64,000 bases of DNA. It comes from Streptomyces cathayae. GTDB lineage: Bacteria > Actinomycetota > Actinomycetes > Streptomycetales > Streptomycetaceae. Positions 16,684 to 24,421 of this stretch are shown here, piece after piece. The stretch is taken from contig NZ_CP121682.1 of the NCBI RefSeq assembly GCF_029760955.1, forward strand, positions 3,906,001 through 3,970,000, given 5' to 3'. The notes under the pieces are model-generated. The model worked only from the letters and a program-made list of their open reading frames with translations. It had not been told where the DNA came from and ran no database searches. The position numbers and the translations under genes were made by a program. Positions within the stretch are counted from its first letter, which is position 1. Each line of letters opens with the position of its first letter.

Positions 16684-18309
16684 TCAGCCGCCGGTCACGG
16701 CGCCGATGTCTCCGCCACCCTCCGTACCACCGCTGACCGGGCCGCCGTCCGCGCCGCCCGCCCCCGGGTCGGTCTCCGGCGGTGGCGGCGGTTCCTCGTT
16801 CGTCTCCGTCTCCGTCGGCGTGGTCGGGTCGTTCGTCGGGTCGTTCGTCGGGTCCTCGGGCTGCGACTGGTCCTGCGACGGCGTCGGGTTGTACGACGGG
16901 GGCCAGTTGTTGTTGTTACCGCCGGACCCGTTGCCGTTGCCGTAGCCGTTGCCGGTGCCGGTGTCCGTGTTGCCCGGCGCCTGCGGCTCCTCGGTGGCGT
17001 CGTCGCTCGGCGACTCGCTGGGCTTCTTCTCCTTCTCCTCGCTGGACTGCGAGGAGCTCGGGGACTTGGTCGGCGGGTCGGATTCCTTGTCCGCGCCATC
17101 GTTGCTCAGTGCCAGGGCGACACCCGCCGTGATGGCGATCACCGCGAGCACCGCGAGGATCCACAGCTTGCCGCGGCCGCTGCCCTGGCTGCCGCCGCCC
17201 TCGAAGCCGCCGTCGTCCCCGCTCCCGTACCGGTTGGGCAGGATCGGCTGCGGGATGGCCGCGGTGCCGGTGGTGTCCGGGTGCGGCATCGCCGTCGTAC
17301 CGGCGAAACCGGCCGACGGGGTGTGCCGGCCGTCGTGCACGTCGACCACGCCGGTGTTCCAGGTGCCGGTGTGTCCGCCCTGGTCGTAGAGCATCTGCAG
17401 CCCGTACTGGATCAGCCCGCGCATCTCCTCGGCCGTCTGGAACCGGTCGTCCGGCTCCTTGGCGAGTGAGCGCATGACAAGCCCGTCCAGCTCCGGCGGG
17501 CTGGCGTCCGAGACCTCCGACGGGGGCGTGGGGATGTCCTGCACGTGCTGGTAGACCACGGACAGCGGCGTCTCACCGGTGAACGGGGGCCGCAGCGCCA
17601 GGAGTTCGTACAGCATGCAGCCGGTCGCGTACAGGTCGGACCGGTGGTCGACGGCCTTGCCGAGCGCCTGCTCCGGCGAGAGGTACTGCGGGGTGCCCAT
17701 GACCATGCCGGTCTGCGTCATCGTCGTGGACGCGCCGTGCATCGCGCGGGCGATGCCGAAGTCCATCACCTTCACGGCACCGTTGTGGGTGATGATGACG
17801 TTGGCGGGCTTGATGTCGCGGTGCACGATGCCGTGCTGGTGCGAGTAGGCCAGCGCCTCCAGCACACCGGAGACGATGATCAGCGCCTGTTCGGGGCCGG
17901 GCGCCTCGGCGTTGAGCAGGAGATCACGGATCGTGCGGCCCTCGACGATCTCCATGACGATGTACGGCACGGCCTGGCCGCCCACCGTGTCCTCACCGGA
18001 GTCGTACACGGCGACGATCGCGTGGTGGTTGAGACCGGCCACCGACTGCGCCTCACGCGTGAAACGCGCTTTGGCGATCGGGTCCTCGGCGAGGTCGGCA
18101 CGCATGAGTTTGACCGCGACCGTACGCCCGAGGCGCACGTCCTCGGCGGCGAACACCTCGGCCATGCCGCCCCGGCCGAGTCGGTGCGTCAGCCGATAAC
18201 GGCCGTCGCCGATGAGCCCGCCGTTACCCCAGTTGTCCGGCGCGTCCGACATTCCGCCGCCAGTCGCCTCGGGGTCGGACGGGCCCTGAGCGCGCTGCTG
18301 CTGTGCCAT
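16684..18309 (-). CDS. Transmembrane Ser/Thr protein kinase without PASTA domains
   Basis: A 541-residue receptor-type kinase. The domain starts near residue 38: glycine loop GRGGMAEVF, ATP Lys67, catalytic HRDIKPAN with Asp165, DFG at 183-185 and an activation loop with TTMTQTGMVMGTPQYLSPEQ. A single membrane helix is at about 382-401. The extracellular part (about 402-541) has no PASTA or other folded domain. It is rich in Asn, Gly, Pro, Thr and Glu, like a wall-spanning spacer. It diverges from a second kinase across 369 bp. ATG at 18309 has GAGG 5 nt upstream. The ligand is unknown. Confidence 0.95.
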   Translation of the reverse strand: MAQQQRAQGPSDPEATGGGMSDAPDNWGNGGLIGDGRYRLTHRLGRGGMAEVFAAEDVRLGRTVAVKLMRADLAEDPIAKARFTREAQSVAGLNHHAIVAVYDSGEDTVGGQAVPYIVMEIVEGRTIRDLLLNAEAPGPEQALIIVSGVLEALAYSHQHGIVHRDIKPANVIITHNGAVKVMDFGIARAMHGASTTMTQTGMVMGTPQYLSPEQALGKAVDHRSDLYATGCMLYELLALRPPFTGETPLSVVYQHVQDIPTPPSEVSDASPPELDGLVMRSLAKEPDDRFQTAEEMRGLIQYGLQMLYDQGGHTGTWNTGVVDVHDGRHTPSAGFAGTTAMPHPDTTGTAAIPQPILPNRYGSGDDGGFEGGGSQGSGRGKLWILAVLAVIAITAGVALALSNDGADKESDPPTKSPSSSQSSEEKEKKPSESPSDDATEEPQAPGNTDTGTGNGYGNGNGSGGNNNNWPPSYNPTPSQDQSQPEDPTNDPTNDPTTPTETETNEEPPPPPETDPGAGGADGGPVSGGTEGGGDIGAVTGG

Positions 18310-18452
18310 CGGTCCTCGCCGTCGTTTCTGCCCGCGGTGCGCGCGGTGTTGTCACGGTCTCCGTCGGCCACGCTACAGCCTCTGCAGGGGCCTCCGGTCC
18401 GAGACGGGTTTGCCAGGACCAGCACGGGACGGACCGGCCATGAAACCCTTTC

Positions 18453-18544
18453 TCCGTACCGTCATGCAAATTCTGCGTACCAGGTGGCGCTTCGGCCACA
18501 CGTCCCCGGTAACGCTTCCGCGACGCTTCTTTTCCGTACCGTCA
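18453..18544. repeat. Pair of 12-bp direct repeats 80 bp apart in the divergent kinase promoter
   Basis: TCCGTACCGTCA occurs at 18453-18464 and again at 18533-18544 in the spacer between the two kinase genes. The 80-bp distance is close to eight helical turns, so a protein bound at both would face the same side of the DNA. These may be regulator sites controlling both kinases. Confidence 0.5.
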
Positions 18545-18561
18545 CGGAACGGGCCCCCTGC

Positions 18562-18589
18562 TTGACGTGTCAGTGGCCTGCGGCAGACT
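18562..18589 (+). promoter_or_regulatory. Promoter of the rightward Ser/Thr kinase gene
   Basis: TTGACG (18562-18567) is followed 16 bp later by CAGACT (18584-18589), a good vegetative-type pair about 90 bp before the ATG at 18679. Confidence 0.5.
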
Positions 18590-18678
18590 TGGCCGGGAAT
18601 AGCGCATTCGATCTACCTGGATCCACAAGGCATCGGTCGACGACGGCAGCGCCGGAGAGGCTACGGGGGACGCGGAAC

Positions 18679-20346
18679 ATGAGCCAGGACGGCGCACAGG
18701 GCCACAACGCGGGGCGGGCGCTCGCCGGCGGCCGCTACCGACTGCGGGACCTGCTCGGCCGGGGCGGCATGGCCTCGGTCCACCTCGCGTACGACAGTGT
18801 GCTCGACCGCCAGGTCGCCATCAAGACCTTGCACACGGAACTCGGCCGGGAGCAGGCCTTCCGCGAACGCTTCCGCCGCGAGGCCCAGGCCGTGGCGAAG
18901 CTCACGCACACCAACATCGTCTCGGTCTTCGACACCGGCGAGGACGAGGTGGACGGCATGACGATGCCGTACATCGTCATGGAGTACGTCGAGGGCCGCC
19001 CGCTCGGCTCCGTGCTCGACGAGGACGTACGGCAGCAGGGCGCGATGCCCGCCGACAAGGCGCTGAAGATCACCGCCGACGTGCTGGCCGCCCTGGAGAT
19101 CAGCCACGAGAAGGGCCTGGTCCACCGGGACATCAAGCCGGGCAACGTGATGATCGACAAGCGCGGCGTGGTCAAGGTGATGGACTTCGGCATCGCCCGC
19201 GCCATGCAGTCCGGCGTGACGTCGATGACGCAGACCGGCATGGTCGTCGGCACCCCGCAGTACCTCTCGCCGGAGCAGGCGCTCGGCCGGGGCGTCGACG
19301 CGCGCTCCGACCTGTACTCGGTCGGCATCATGCTCTTCCAGCTGGTCACCGGGCGGCTCCCGTTCGACGCGGACTCGCCGCTGGCCATCGCGTACGCGCA
19401 CGTGCAGGAGGAACCGCCGCTCGCCTCCTCGGTCAACCGCGCGCTTCCCCCGGCCGTCGACGCGCTGATCACCCGCGCGCTGAAGAAGAACCCGAACGAG
19501 CGTTTCCCCAGCGCCGAGGCCATGCGCGGCGAGTGCCTGCGGGTGAGCCAGTCCGTCCAGGCGGCCCCGCCGAGCATCGTCCCCGGTCCCCAGGGGCAGA
19601 GCGGCTCGGGCGTCGGCTCCGCGGTGTTCCCGCCGGTCGACCAGTCGTCGGCGCCGGGGGTCCAGGGCAGCGTCCAGACGCCGTACCAGCCGGCCCCGCA
19701 CCCGAACCCGTACGGCACTCCGGCCCCCGCGCCGTCCCCTCCGTCTGTGGGGTACGGCTATCCGCAGCAGAGCGGCTACCAGACGCCCCACCCGTCGCCG
19801 TACGCCCCGCAGCAGGGCGGCCCGTCGACCCCGCCGCCGTACAGCCTGACACCCCAGAACCCGACTTCGGGCGGTTCGGGCCGCGGCAGGAACAACAAAC
19901 CGGTGATCATCGGCTCGATCGCCGTGTCCGTGCTCGCCGTCGGCGGCCTGGTCGCGGCACTGCTGTCCAACGGCGGGGGGAACGGCGGCAACCGGGGCGG
20001 CGGGGGCAGCTCCCCGTCGGTGTCCGCGCCCGCCGAGAAGGAAGCCGGCCACCGGGGGCCCGACCCGTCCAGGACGATCGACCCGGACGAGTGCACGGAG
20101 CCGAAGGAGTCGTACAACGACCCCGACAAGATCGAGATCCCGAAGCTGAAGTTCAAGTACATCAAGTCGGTCAAGGAGTGCTTCCAGGAAGCCGGCTGGG
20201 ACCTGGACGTGCGCGACGTCAACGAGAACACCTACGGCGAAGGAACGGTCATGAACCAGTTCCCCGCCGCGGGCACGGCCGTCGACCCCGCGGACATGCC
20301 CAAGATCCAGCTCTACGTCTCCACGGGCAACCCGCCGTCCGCCTGA
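18679..20346 (+). CDS. Transmembrane Ser/Thr protein kinase with one PASTA-like domain
   Basis: A 555-residue kinase. Glycine loop GRGGMASVH, ATP Lys49, HRDIKPGN with Asp151 and DFG at 169-171 are intact. The activation loop reads SMTQTGMVVGTPQYLSPEQ. A Pro/Tyr/Gln-rich linker (about 280-405) leads to a membrane helix near 410-430. The roughly 85-residue extracellular end has two cysteines that may form a disulfide and a stretch ending NQFPAAGTAVDPADMPKIQL, resembling one PASTA repeat, a muropeptide-binding module. ATG at 18679 follows GGGGGA. A terminator lies at 20394-20426. Confidence 0.95.
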   Translation: MSQDGAQGHNAGRALAGGRYRLRDLLGRGGMASVHLAYDSVLDRQVAIKTLHTELGREQAFRERFRREAQAVAKLTHTNIVSVFDTGEDEVDGMTMPYIVMEYVEGRPLGSVLDEDVRQQGAMPADKALKITADVLAALEISHEKGLVHRDIKPGNVMIDKRGVVKVMDFGIARAMQSGVTSMTQTGMVVGTPQYLSPEQALGRGVDARSDLYSVGIMLFQLVTGRLPFDADSPLAIAYAHVQEEPPLASSVNRALPPAVDALITRALKKNPNERFPSAEAMRGECLRVSQSVQAAPPSIVPGPQGQSGSGVGSAVFPPVDQSSAPGVQGSVQTPYQPAPHPNPYGTPAPAPSPPSVGYGYPQQSGYQTPHPSPYAPQQGGPSTPPPYSLTPQNPTSGGSGRGRNNKPVIIGSIAVSVLAVGGLVAALLSNGGGNGGNRGGGGSSPSVSAPAEKEAGHRGPDPSRTIDPDECTEPKESYNDPDKIEIPKLKFKYIKSVKECFQEAGWDLDVRDVNENTYGEGTVMNQFPAAGTAVDPADMPKIQLYVSTGNPPSA

Positions 20347-20393
20347 CCGGGCACCCCCGGGTACGGCTCGGGTGAAACAGGTGAGAACAGGTG

Positions 20394-20426
20394 AAAGGGG
20401 CCCGGCCTCCGGGCCGGACCCCTTTT
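20394..20426 (+). terminator. Terminator with T-tail after the PASTA kinase
   Basis: AAAGGGG (20394-20400) pairs with CCCCTTT and CCGGCC pairs with GGCCGG, interrupted by one C-A mismatch. The loop is TCCG and the structure ends in TTTT, the nearest to a classical intrinsic terminator in this window. Confidence 0.88.
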
Positions 20427-20442
20427 GTGTCCATGTGCTGTG

Positions 20443-20490
20443 TTCATGTACCGCGGGGTTCATGTACCGCGGGGTTCATGTGCCGCGGCG
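20443..20490. repeat. Three tandem 16-bp repeats between convergent genes
   Basis: The unit TTCATGTACCGCGGGG occurs at 20443-20458 and 20459-20474, and a variant (TTCATGTGCCGCGGCG) at 20475-20490. It is bounded by the kinase terminator and the stop codon of the proteasome-activator gene at 20497. Each unit contains the CCGCGG palindrome. Confidence 0.75.
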
Positions 20491-20496
20491 GGGCGG

Positions 20497-21039
20497 CTAC
20501 AGGTACGGGCCGCCTACGCGGCCGCCCATCGGGGGTTCCTCCTGGCCGCCGTCGCCCATGCCCGGCGGGAGGGCGCGACGCATCTGCTCCAGCTGGGCAC
20601 GCGCGGCCATCTGCTGGGCGAAGAGCGTGGTCTGGATGCCGTGGAAGAGGCCCTCCAGCCAGCCCACCAGCTGGGCCTGCGCGATCCGCAGTTCGGCGTC
20701 GCTCGGGGTCGCCTCGTCCGTGAAGGGCAGGGAGAGCCGCTCCAGCTCCTCGACCAGCTGCGGCGCGAGCCCGTCCTCCAGCTCCTTCACCGAGCTGGCG
20801 TGGATCTCCTTGAGCCTCGCCCGGCTGGCCTCGTCCAGAGGGGCCGCGCGCACCTCCTCCAGCAGCTGCTTGATCATGCTGCCGATCCGCATGACCTTCG
20901 CGGGCTGCTCCACCTGCTCCGTCACCGGAACCTCGCGGGAGTCCTCGTCCCCGGTGCCGCCACCGAGCGCCATGCCGTCCTGGCCGACGACCAGTACCTG
21001 CGGATTGTCCGGCGACCGTTCGTTCCTCGGCATCTCCAT
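20497..21039 (-). CDS. Bacterial proteasome activator (Bpa/PafE family)
   Basis: A 180-residue protein matching the DUF2587/Bpa family, ring-forming ATP-independent activators that dock on the 20S proteasome and feed it unfolded proteins. The predicted helical core runs from VMRIGSMIKQLLEEVRAAPLD to FHGIQTTLFAQQMAARAQLEQMRR. The C-terminus is GGPYL, comparable to the GQYL docking tail of the mycobacterial protein, with the penultimate Tyr conserved. ATG at 21039 is chosen to match the roughly 175-residue family length; a second ATG follows at 21033. A longer ORF to 21150 adds unconserved residues. Confidence 0.88.
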   Translation of the reverse strand: MEMPRNERSPDNPQVLVVGQDGMALGGGTGDEDSREVPVTEQVEQPAKVMRIGSMIKQLLEEVRAAPLDEASRARLKEIHASSVKELEDGLAPQLVEELERLSLPFTDEATPSDAELRIAQAQLVGWLEGLFHGIQTTLFAQQMAARAQLEQMRRALPPGMGDGGQEEPPMGGRVGGPYL

Positions 21040-21199
21040 ACGGCCATTCTCTCGCACGCCCACCGCACACTTCCGGGCCCCCCTGACGGGGGTATCCGTA
21101 ATGCCGGGTGCGCGGCGGAATGGGAACCTGTGGGAGTCCATCCGGCTCATCTAGCCGACGGTGCGAACGGGCACCGGCCCGGCGCGGGAGGTCACGGCC

Positions 21200-22111
21200 G
21201 TGACTCCATGGCTGCGTGTAGTGGGGGCGGGGGTCGCCCTGCGAGCGGGCATCGCGCTCGGGGTGACGGCAGGAGCGGGGGTGATGATGCCGTACGGTCC
21301 TGCCCTGGCGCCTTTCGGTACGACCGCGGCCTTCGGGGCCGAGAGAGCGGTCACCGGACACCAGGAGGCGCCGGACGAGCACACCGGCGCGCCGCACCGC
21401 GAGCCCCTGTCCTCTCCTCTCCCCGCACCCCTCTCCCCGCTCTCGCCCCTCTCCTCCTTCTCGCCCTTCTCCCCTTTCTCACCTTTCTCGCCCCTCTCGC
21501 CCCTCTCTCCCCCCTCGTCTGCGGAGTCGCCGTCGCCGACGCCCTCCGCCGAGCCCTCCAGGGCCGGAAGCCGGCCGGGAGAAGGACGGAGTCGGCCGGG
21601 GCGGGAGGTGCCCGAGACGACGGAGTCGAGCGAGGAGACGGGGAAGACCGGCGGGCACCGGAAACCCGGGGAGCCCGGGACGCCTGAGGAATCCGGGAGG
21701 TCCGGGAAAGCGGATCCGCGGGGCGGACACGACGGCGGACCACGGGACAGCGGAGGCGGGGCCGACCGCGGCGGTGTGGGCGTGGTGCCGAAGGAGGCGG
21801 GCCTCGGGGACGGCACGCACGCCGGGGAGCCGAAGGAGGCGGGCACCGGTGTTCTGCCCGAAGCCTCGGGCGCCGCGAACACCGCAGCCGGTACGCGCGT
21901 GCCCGAGGAAGGCGACGTCGGCGCCACCCGCCGGGCGCCGGAGTCGGGGGAGGCCGTTCCGCTGCCCTCCGGGGCCTCGCAGAGTCCCGCGTCGAACACC
22001 ACCACCGGCGCGGAGCCCAAGGTGCGCATCCTGCCGCTGGGGAGCGGGCTGGTCCTCATGGGGCTCGGGCTGGGGCTGGCGTTCGTGGGCCTGAGAATCC
22101 GGCGGAGCTGA
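21200..22111 (+). CDS. Repeat-rich putative surface protein with N- and C-terminal hydrophobic segments
   Basis: A 303-residue protein that I do not recognise. Residues 1-35 form a signal-anchor-like segment (WLRVVGAGVALRAGIALGV). Residues about 70-105 are a Ser-Pro-Phe/Leu tandem repeat (SPFSPFSPFSPLSPLS). The middle is hydrophilic and rich in Gly, Glu, Pro and Thr. The C-terminus has a membrane helix (LVLMGLGLGLAFVGLRI) followed by RRS. This is the layout of a wall-spanning or surface protein tethered by its C-terminus, without an LPxTG-like motif. GTG at 21200 has GGGAGG 8 nt upstream. The opposite strand reads as a collagen-like GEKGEKGEK frame but is considered a shadow. Confidence 0.6.
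   Translation: MTPWLRVVGAGVALRAGIALGVTAGAGVMMPYGPALAPFGTTAAFGAERAVTGHQEAPDEHTGAPHREPLSSPLPAPLSPLSPLSSFSPFSPFSPFSPLSPLSPPSSAESPSPTPSAEPSRAGSRPGEGRSRPGREVPETTESSEETGKTGGHRKPGEPGTPEESGRSGKADPRGGHDGGPRDSGGGADRGGVGVVPKEAGLGDGTHAGEPKEAGTGVLPEASGAANTAAGTRVPEEGDVGATRRAPESGEAVPLPSGASQSPASNTTTGAEPKVRILPLGSGLVLMGLGLGLAFVGLRIRRS
21431..21512 (+). repeat. CTC-rich tandem repeat encoding the SPF/SPL units
   Basis: Degenerate 9-nt units (CTCNCCNTT/CTCGCCCCT) make a pyrimidine-only strand for about 80 nt. Strong strand asymmetry of this kind can form triplex or slipped structures and may vary in length between strains. Confidence 0.7.
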
Positions 22112-22146
22112 AGCCCCGGGCCCACGCATCCAGTGGTCCGGCGGCC

Positions 22147-23127
22147 CTACGGCGCGACCAGCAGCACCTTGCCGACGTGGCCGCTCTCCTCCACGACGCG
22201 GTGGGCCTCGGCCGCCTCCGGCATCGGGAGCTCACGGTCGACGACGGGACGGACATGGCCGTCGGCGATCAGGGGCCACACGTGTTCCCGGACGGCCGCG
22301 ACGATCGCCGCCTTCTCCTCCAGCGGCCGGGCGCGCAGTGACGTCGCGCTGATCGCGGCGCGCTTGCGCAGGAGGGCGCCGATGTTCAGTTCGCCCTTGA
22401 CGCCGCCCTGCATGCCGATGATCGCGAGCCGGCCGTTGACCGCGAGGGCCTGGACGTTACGGTCCAGGTACTTGGCGCCCATGATGTCGAGGATGACGTC
22501 CGCGCCCGCGCCGCCGGTCGCCTCCTTCAGCTCGGCGACGAAGTCCTGTTCGCGGTAGTCGATCAGGATGTCGGCACCCAGTTCGGCGCAGCGGTCCAGC
22601 TTCTCCTTGGTTCCGGCGGTGACGGCGATCCTGGCGCCGACGGCCTTGGCGAGCTGGATGGCCATGGTGCCGATGCCGCTGGACCCACCGTGCACGAGCA
22701 GGGTCTCGCCGGGGCGGAGATGGGCCACCATGAAGACGTTCGACCAGACCGTGCAGACCACCTCCGGGAGCGCCGCCGCCTGCTTGACGTCGAGCCCCTC
22801 CGGGACGGGGAGCAGCTGTCCGATGGGGACGGCGACCTGCTGGGCGTAGCCACCGCCGGCGAGCAGCGCGCAGACCTCGTCACCGACCGCCCACCCGGTC
22901 ACACCGGGTCCGAGCGCGGTGATCCGCCCGGAACACTCCAGGCCGGGGTAGGGGGAGGCGCCGGGCGGGGGGTCGTAGAAGCCCTGCCGTTGGATGATGT
23001 CGGCGCGGTTGACGGCACCGGCCACCACCTCGACGAGCACCTCGCCCGGTCCGGGGACGGGATCGGGGACCTGCTCCCACACCAGCGCCTCGGGCCCACC
23101 GGGTTCGGGAATCGTGATCGCATACAT
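22147..23127 (-). CDS. NAD(P)H quinone oxidoreductase (zinc-independent MDR family)
   Basis: A 326-residue medium-chain reductase of the PIG3/QorA branch, which reduces quinones with NADPH. Motifs include AGAVNRADIIQRQGFYDPPPG near the N-terminus, the MDR signature GLECSGRITALGPGV, and the nucleotide-binding loop VHGGSSGIGTMAIQLAKAVGA. There is no structural zinc cysteine cluster. ATG at 23127 lacks a Shine-Dalgarno, but TAGCGT lies 7 nt upstream, indicating a leaderless message. It converges on the repeat-rich gene. Confidence 0.93.
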   Translation of the reverse strand: MYAITIPEPGGPEALVWEQVPDPVPGPGEVLVEVVAGAVNRADIIQRQGFYDPPPGASPYPGLECSGRITALGPGVTGWAVGDEVCALLAGGGYAQQVAVPIGQLLPVPEGLDVKQAAALPEVVCTVWSNVFMVAHLRPGETLLVHGGSSGIGTMAIQLAKAVGARIAVTAGTKEKLDRCAELGADILIDYREQDFVAELKEATGGAGADVILDIMGAKYLDRNVQALAVNGRLAIIGMQGGVKGELNIGALLRKRAAISATSLRARPLEEKAAIVAAVREHVWPLIADGHVRPVVDRELPMPEAAEAHRVVEESGHVGKVLLVAP

Positions 23128-23316
23128 GGGGGCGACGCTACCGGGGTTCACGCGTAGTGCGCCGACGTTCACCCCGGTGGTGTGGCGAATCCGGCAGGTG
23201 CGACGCAGAGCTCCGGCGGATCGTTCCGGCGGAGCCGGAATTCGGCCCACCGCGTCGGTCGTGATGCTCACCGTGGGCGTGATCCTCGGCTACCGCCCGG
23301 ACGGTGGGGCCTGCGG

Positions 23317-24414
23317 TCAGTCCCGGGGGAGCGGGCGCATGTCGGGCGCCACCTGCCTGGCCGGCGTCCTCCGCACGATCGTGATCAGCCGGTCGGTCAG
23401 CTCGAGCGTCCCGACGTTCGCGTCGTCGTAGCCGAGCAACCGGTGCCCGCGCAGGACGCTCACCACCAGATCGTCGACCTCTCGCGGCGTCTTGCCCACC
23501 TCGGCCTTTATGACCGGCCGTTCGACCATGTCGAGCCCGGTGCCCTGCTGGATGAGGTCCTCCATCACCACGCCGGCCGCGGGGCTGAGCAGCGACAGCC
23601 CGAGCAGCCGGCCGGCCGCGCTGGCGCTGGTGATGACCGCGTCGGCGCCGGACTGCTTCAGCAGCGGAGCGTTCTCCTCCTCGCGCACCGCGACCGCGAT
23701 CTTCGCGCCGCGGTTGAGCTGTCGGGCCGTCAGCGTCACCAGCACAGCGGTGTCGTCGCGCTGTGTGGCGATGATGATCTGCTTCGCCCGGTACACCTCG
23801 GCCCGCTTCAGCACCTCGCTGCGCGTCGCGTCCCCTATGACGCCCGCGTATCCGTCGGCCGCGGCGGCTTCGATCGCCTTGTCGCTGGGGTCGACCACCA
23901 CGACCTGCTCCTTGCGGAGCCCCGTCTTGCAGATGGTCCGGATCGCGGACCTGCCCTTCGTGCCGAATCCGACGACAACGGTGTGATCACGCAACGTGGA
24001 CCTCCAGCGGTTCAGTCGCCACTCCTCCCGGGTGCGTTCGGTGAGGGCTTCGAGGGTGGTGCCGACCAGGATGATCAGGAACATCACGCGCAACGGTGTG
24101 ACGACGAGGATATTGGTCAGCCGGGCACTGTCGCTGACCGGCGTGATGTCGCCGTATCCCGTGGTGGAGAGGGTGACGGTCGCGTAGTAGAAGGCATCGA
24201 GGAAGTCGAGGGTGCCGTCGGCGCCGTCGTTGTAGCCGCCGCGGTCGAGGTACACGATCAACGCCGTCACCACGAGGATCAGCAAAGCCATGGACAGCCG
24301 TTTGGTGACCTGGCGGATCGGGTGCTCGAGCACCTTCCTCGGCAGCTTCACCCGATGTGTCACCAAGTGCTCGTCCGCCTGGCGAGCAATGGCGTCCTGA
24401 CCCGAAAGTTTCAC
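23317..24414 (-). CDS. Potassium channel with TrkA/RCK domain
   Basis: A 365-residue two-helix K+ channel. The first membrane helix is at about 42-58. The pore with selectivity filter TTGYGD is at 84-89 and the second helix at about 100-120. A cytoplasmic RCK domain follows, with the Rossmann start VVVGFGTKGRSAIRTI (147-162) and a TrkA-C-like end. It probably conducts K+ under nucleotide or ligand control. GTG at 24414 overlaps the moeA stop (GTGA). The overlap sits exactly on a parS palindrome, so the start codon is the CAC/GTG core of parS. Confidence 0.93.
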   Translation of the reverse strand: MKLSGQDAIARQADEHLVTHRVKLPRKVLEHPIRQVTKRLSMALLILVVTALIVYLDRGGYNDGADGTLDFLDAFYYATVTLSTTGYGDITPVSDSARLTNILVVTPLRVMFLIILVGTTLEALTERTREEWRLNRWRSTLRDHTVVVGFGTKGRSAIRTICKTGLRKEQVVVVDPSDKAIEAAAADGYAGVIGDATRSEVLKRAEVYRAKQIIIATQRDDTAVLVTLTARQLNRGAKIAVAVREEENAPLLKQSGADAVITSASAAGRLLGLSLLSPAAGVVMEDLIQQGTGLDMVERPVIKAEVGKTPREVDDLVVSVLRGHRLLGYDDANVGTLELTDRLITIVRRTPARQVAPDMRPLPRD

Positions 24415-24421
24415 GTGAAAC
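24408..24421. promoter_or_regulatory. parS centromere site (ParB binding)
   Basis: GTTTCACGTGAAAC is a perfect 14-bp palindrome identical to the core Streptomyces and Bacillus ParB-binding site, flanked by A on each side. Chromosomal parS sites cluster near oriC in Streptomyces. Here the site covers the overlapping moeA stop and K+ channel start, so its bases serve coding and chromosome segregation at once. Confidence 0.92.

Noticed and set aside
21151..22125. Collagen-like minus-strand ORF with GEKGEK repeats
   Set aside because: The plus-strand frame has a ribosome-binding site, a signal-like start and a membrane-anchor end; the Gly-x-y pattern arises from the complementary repeat.
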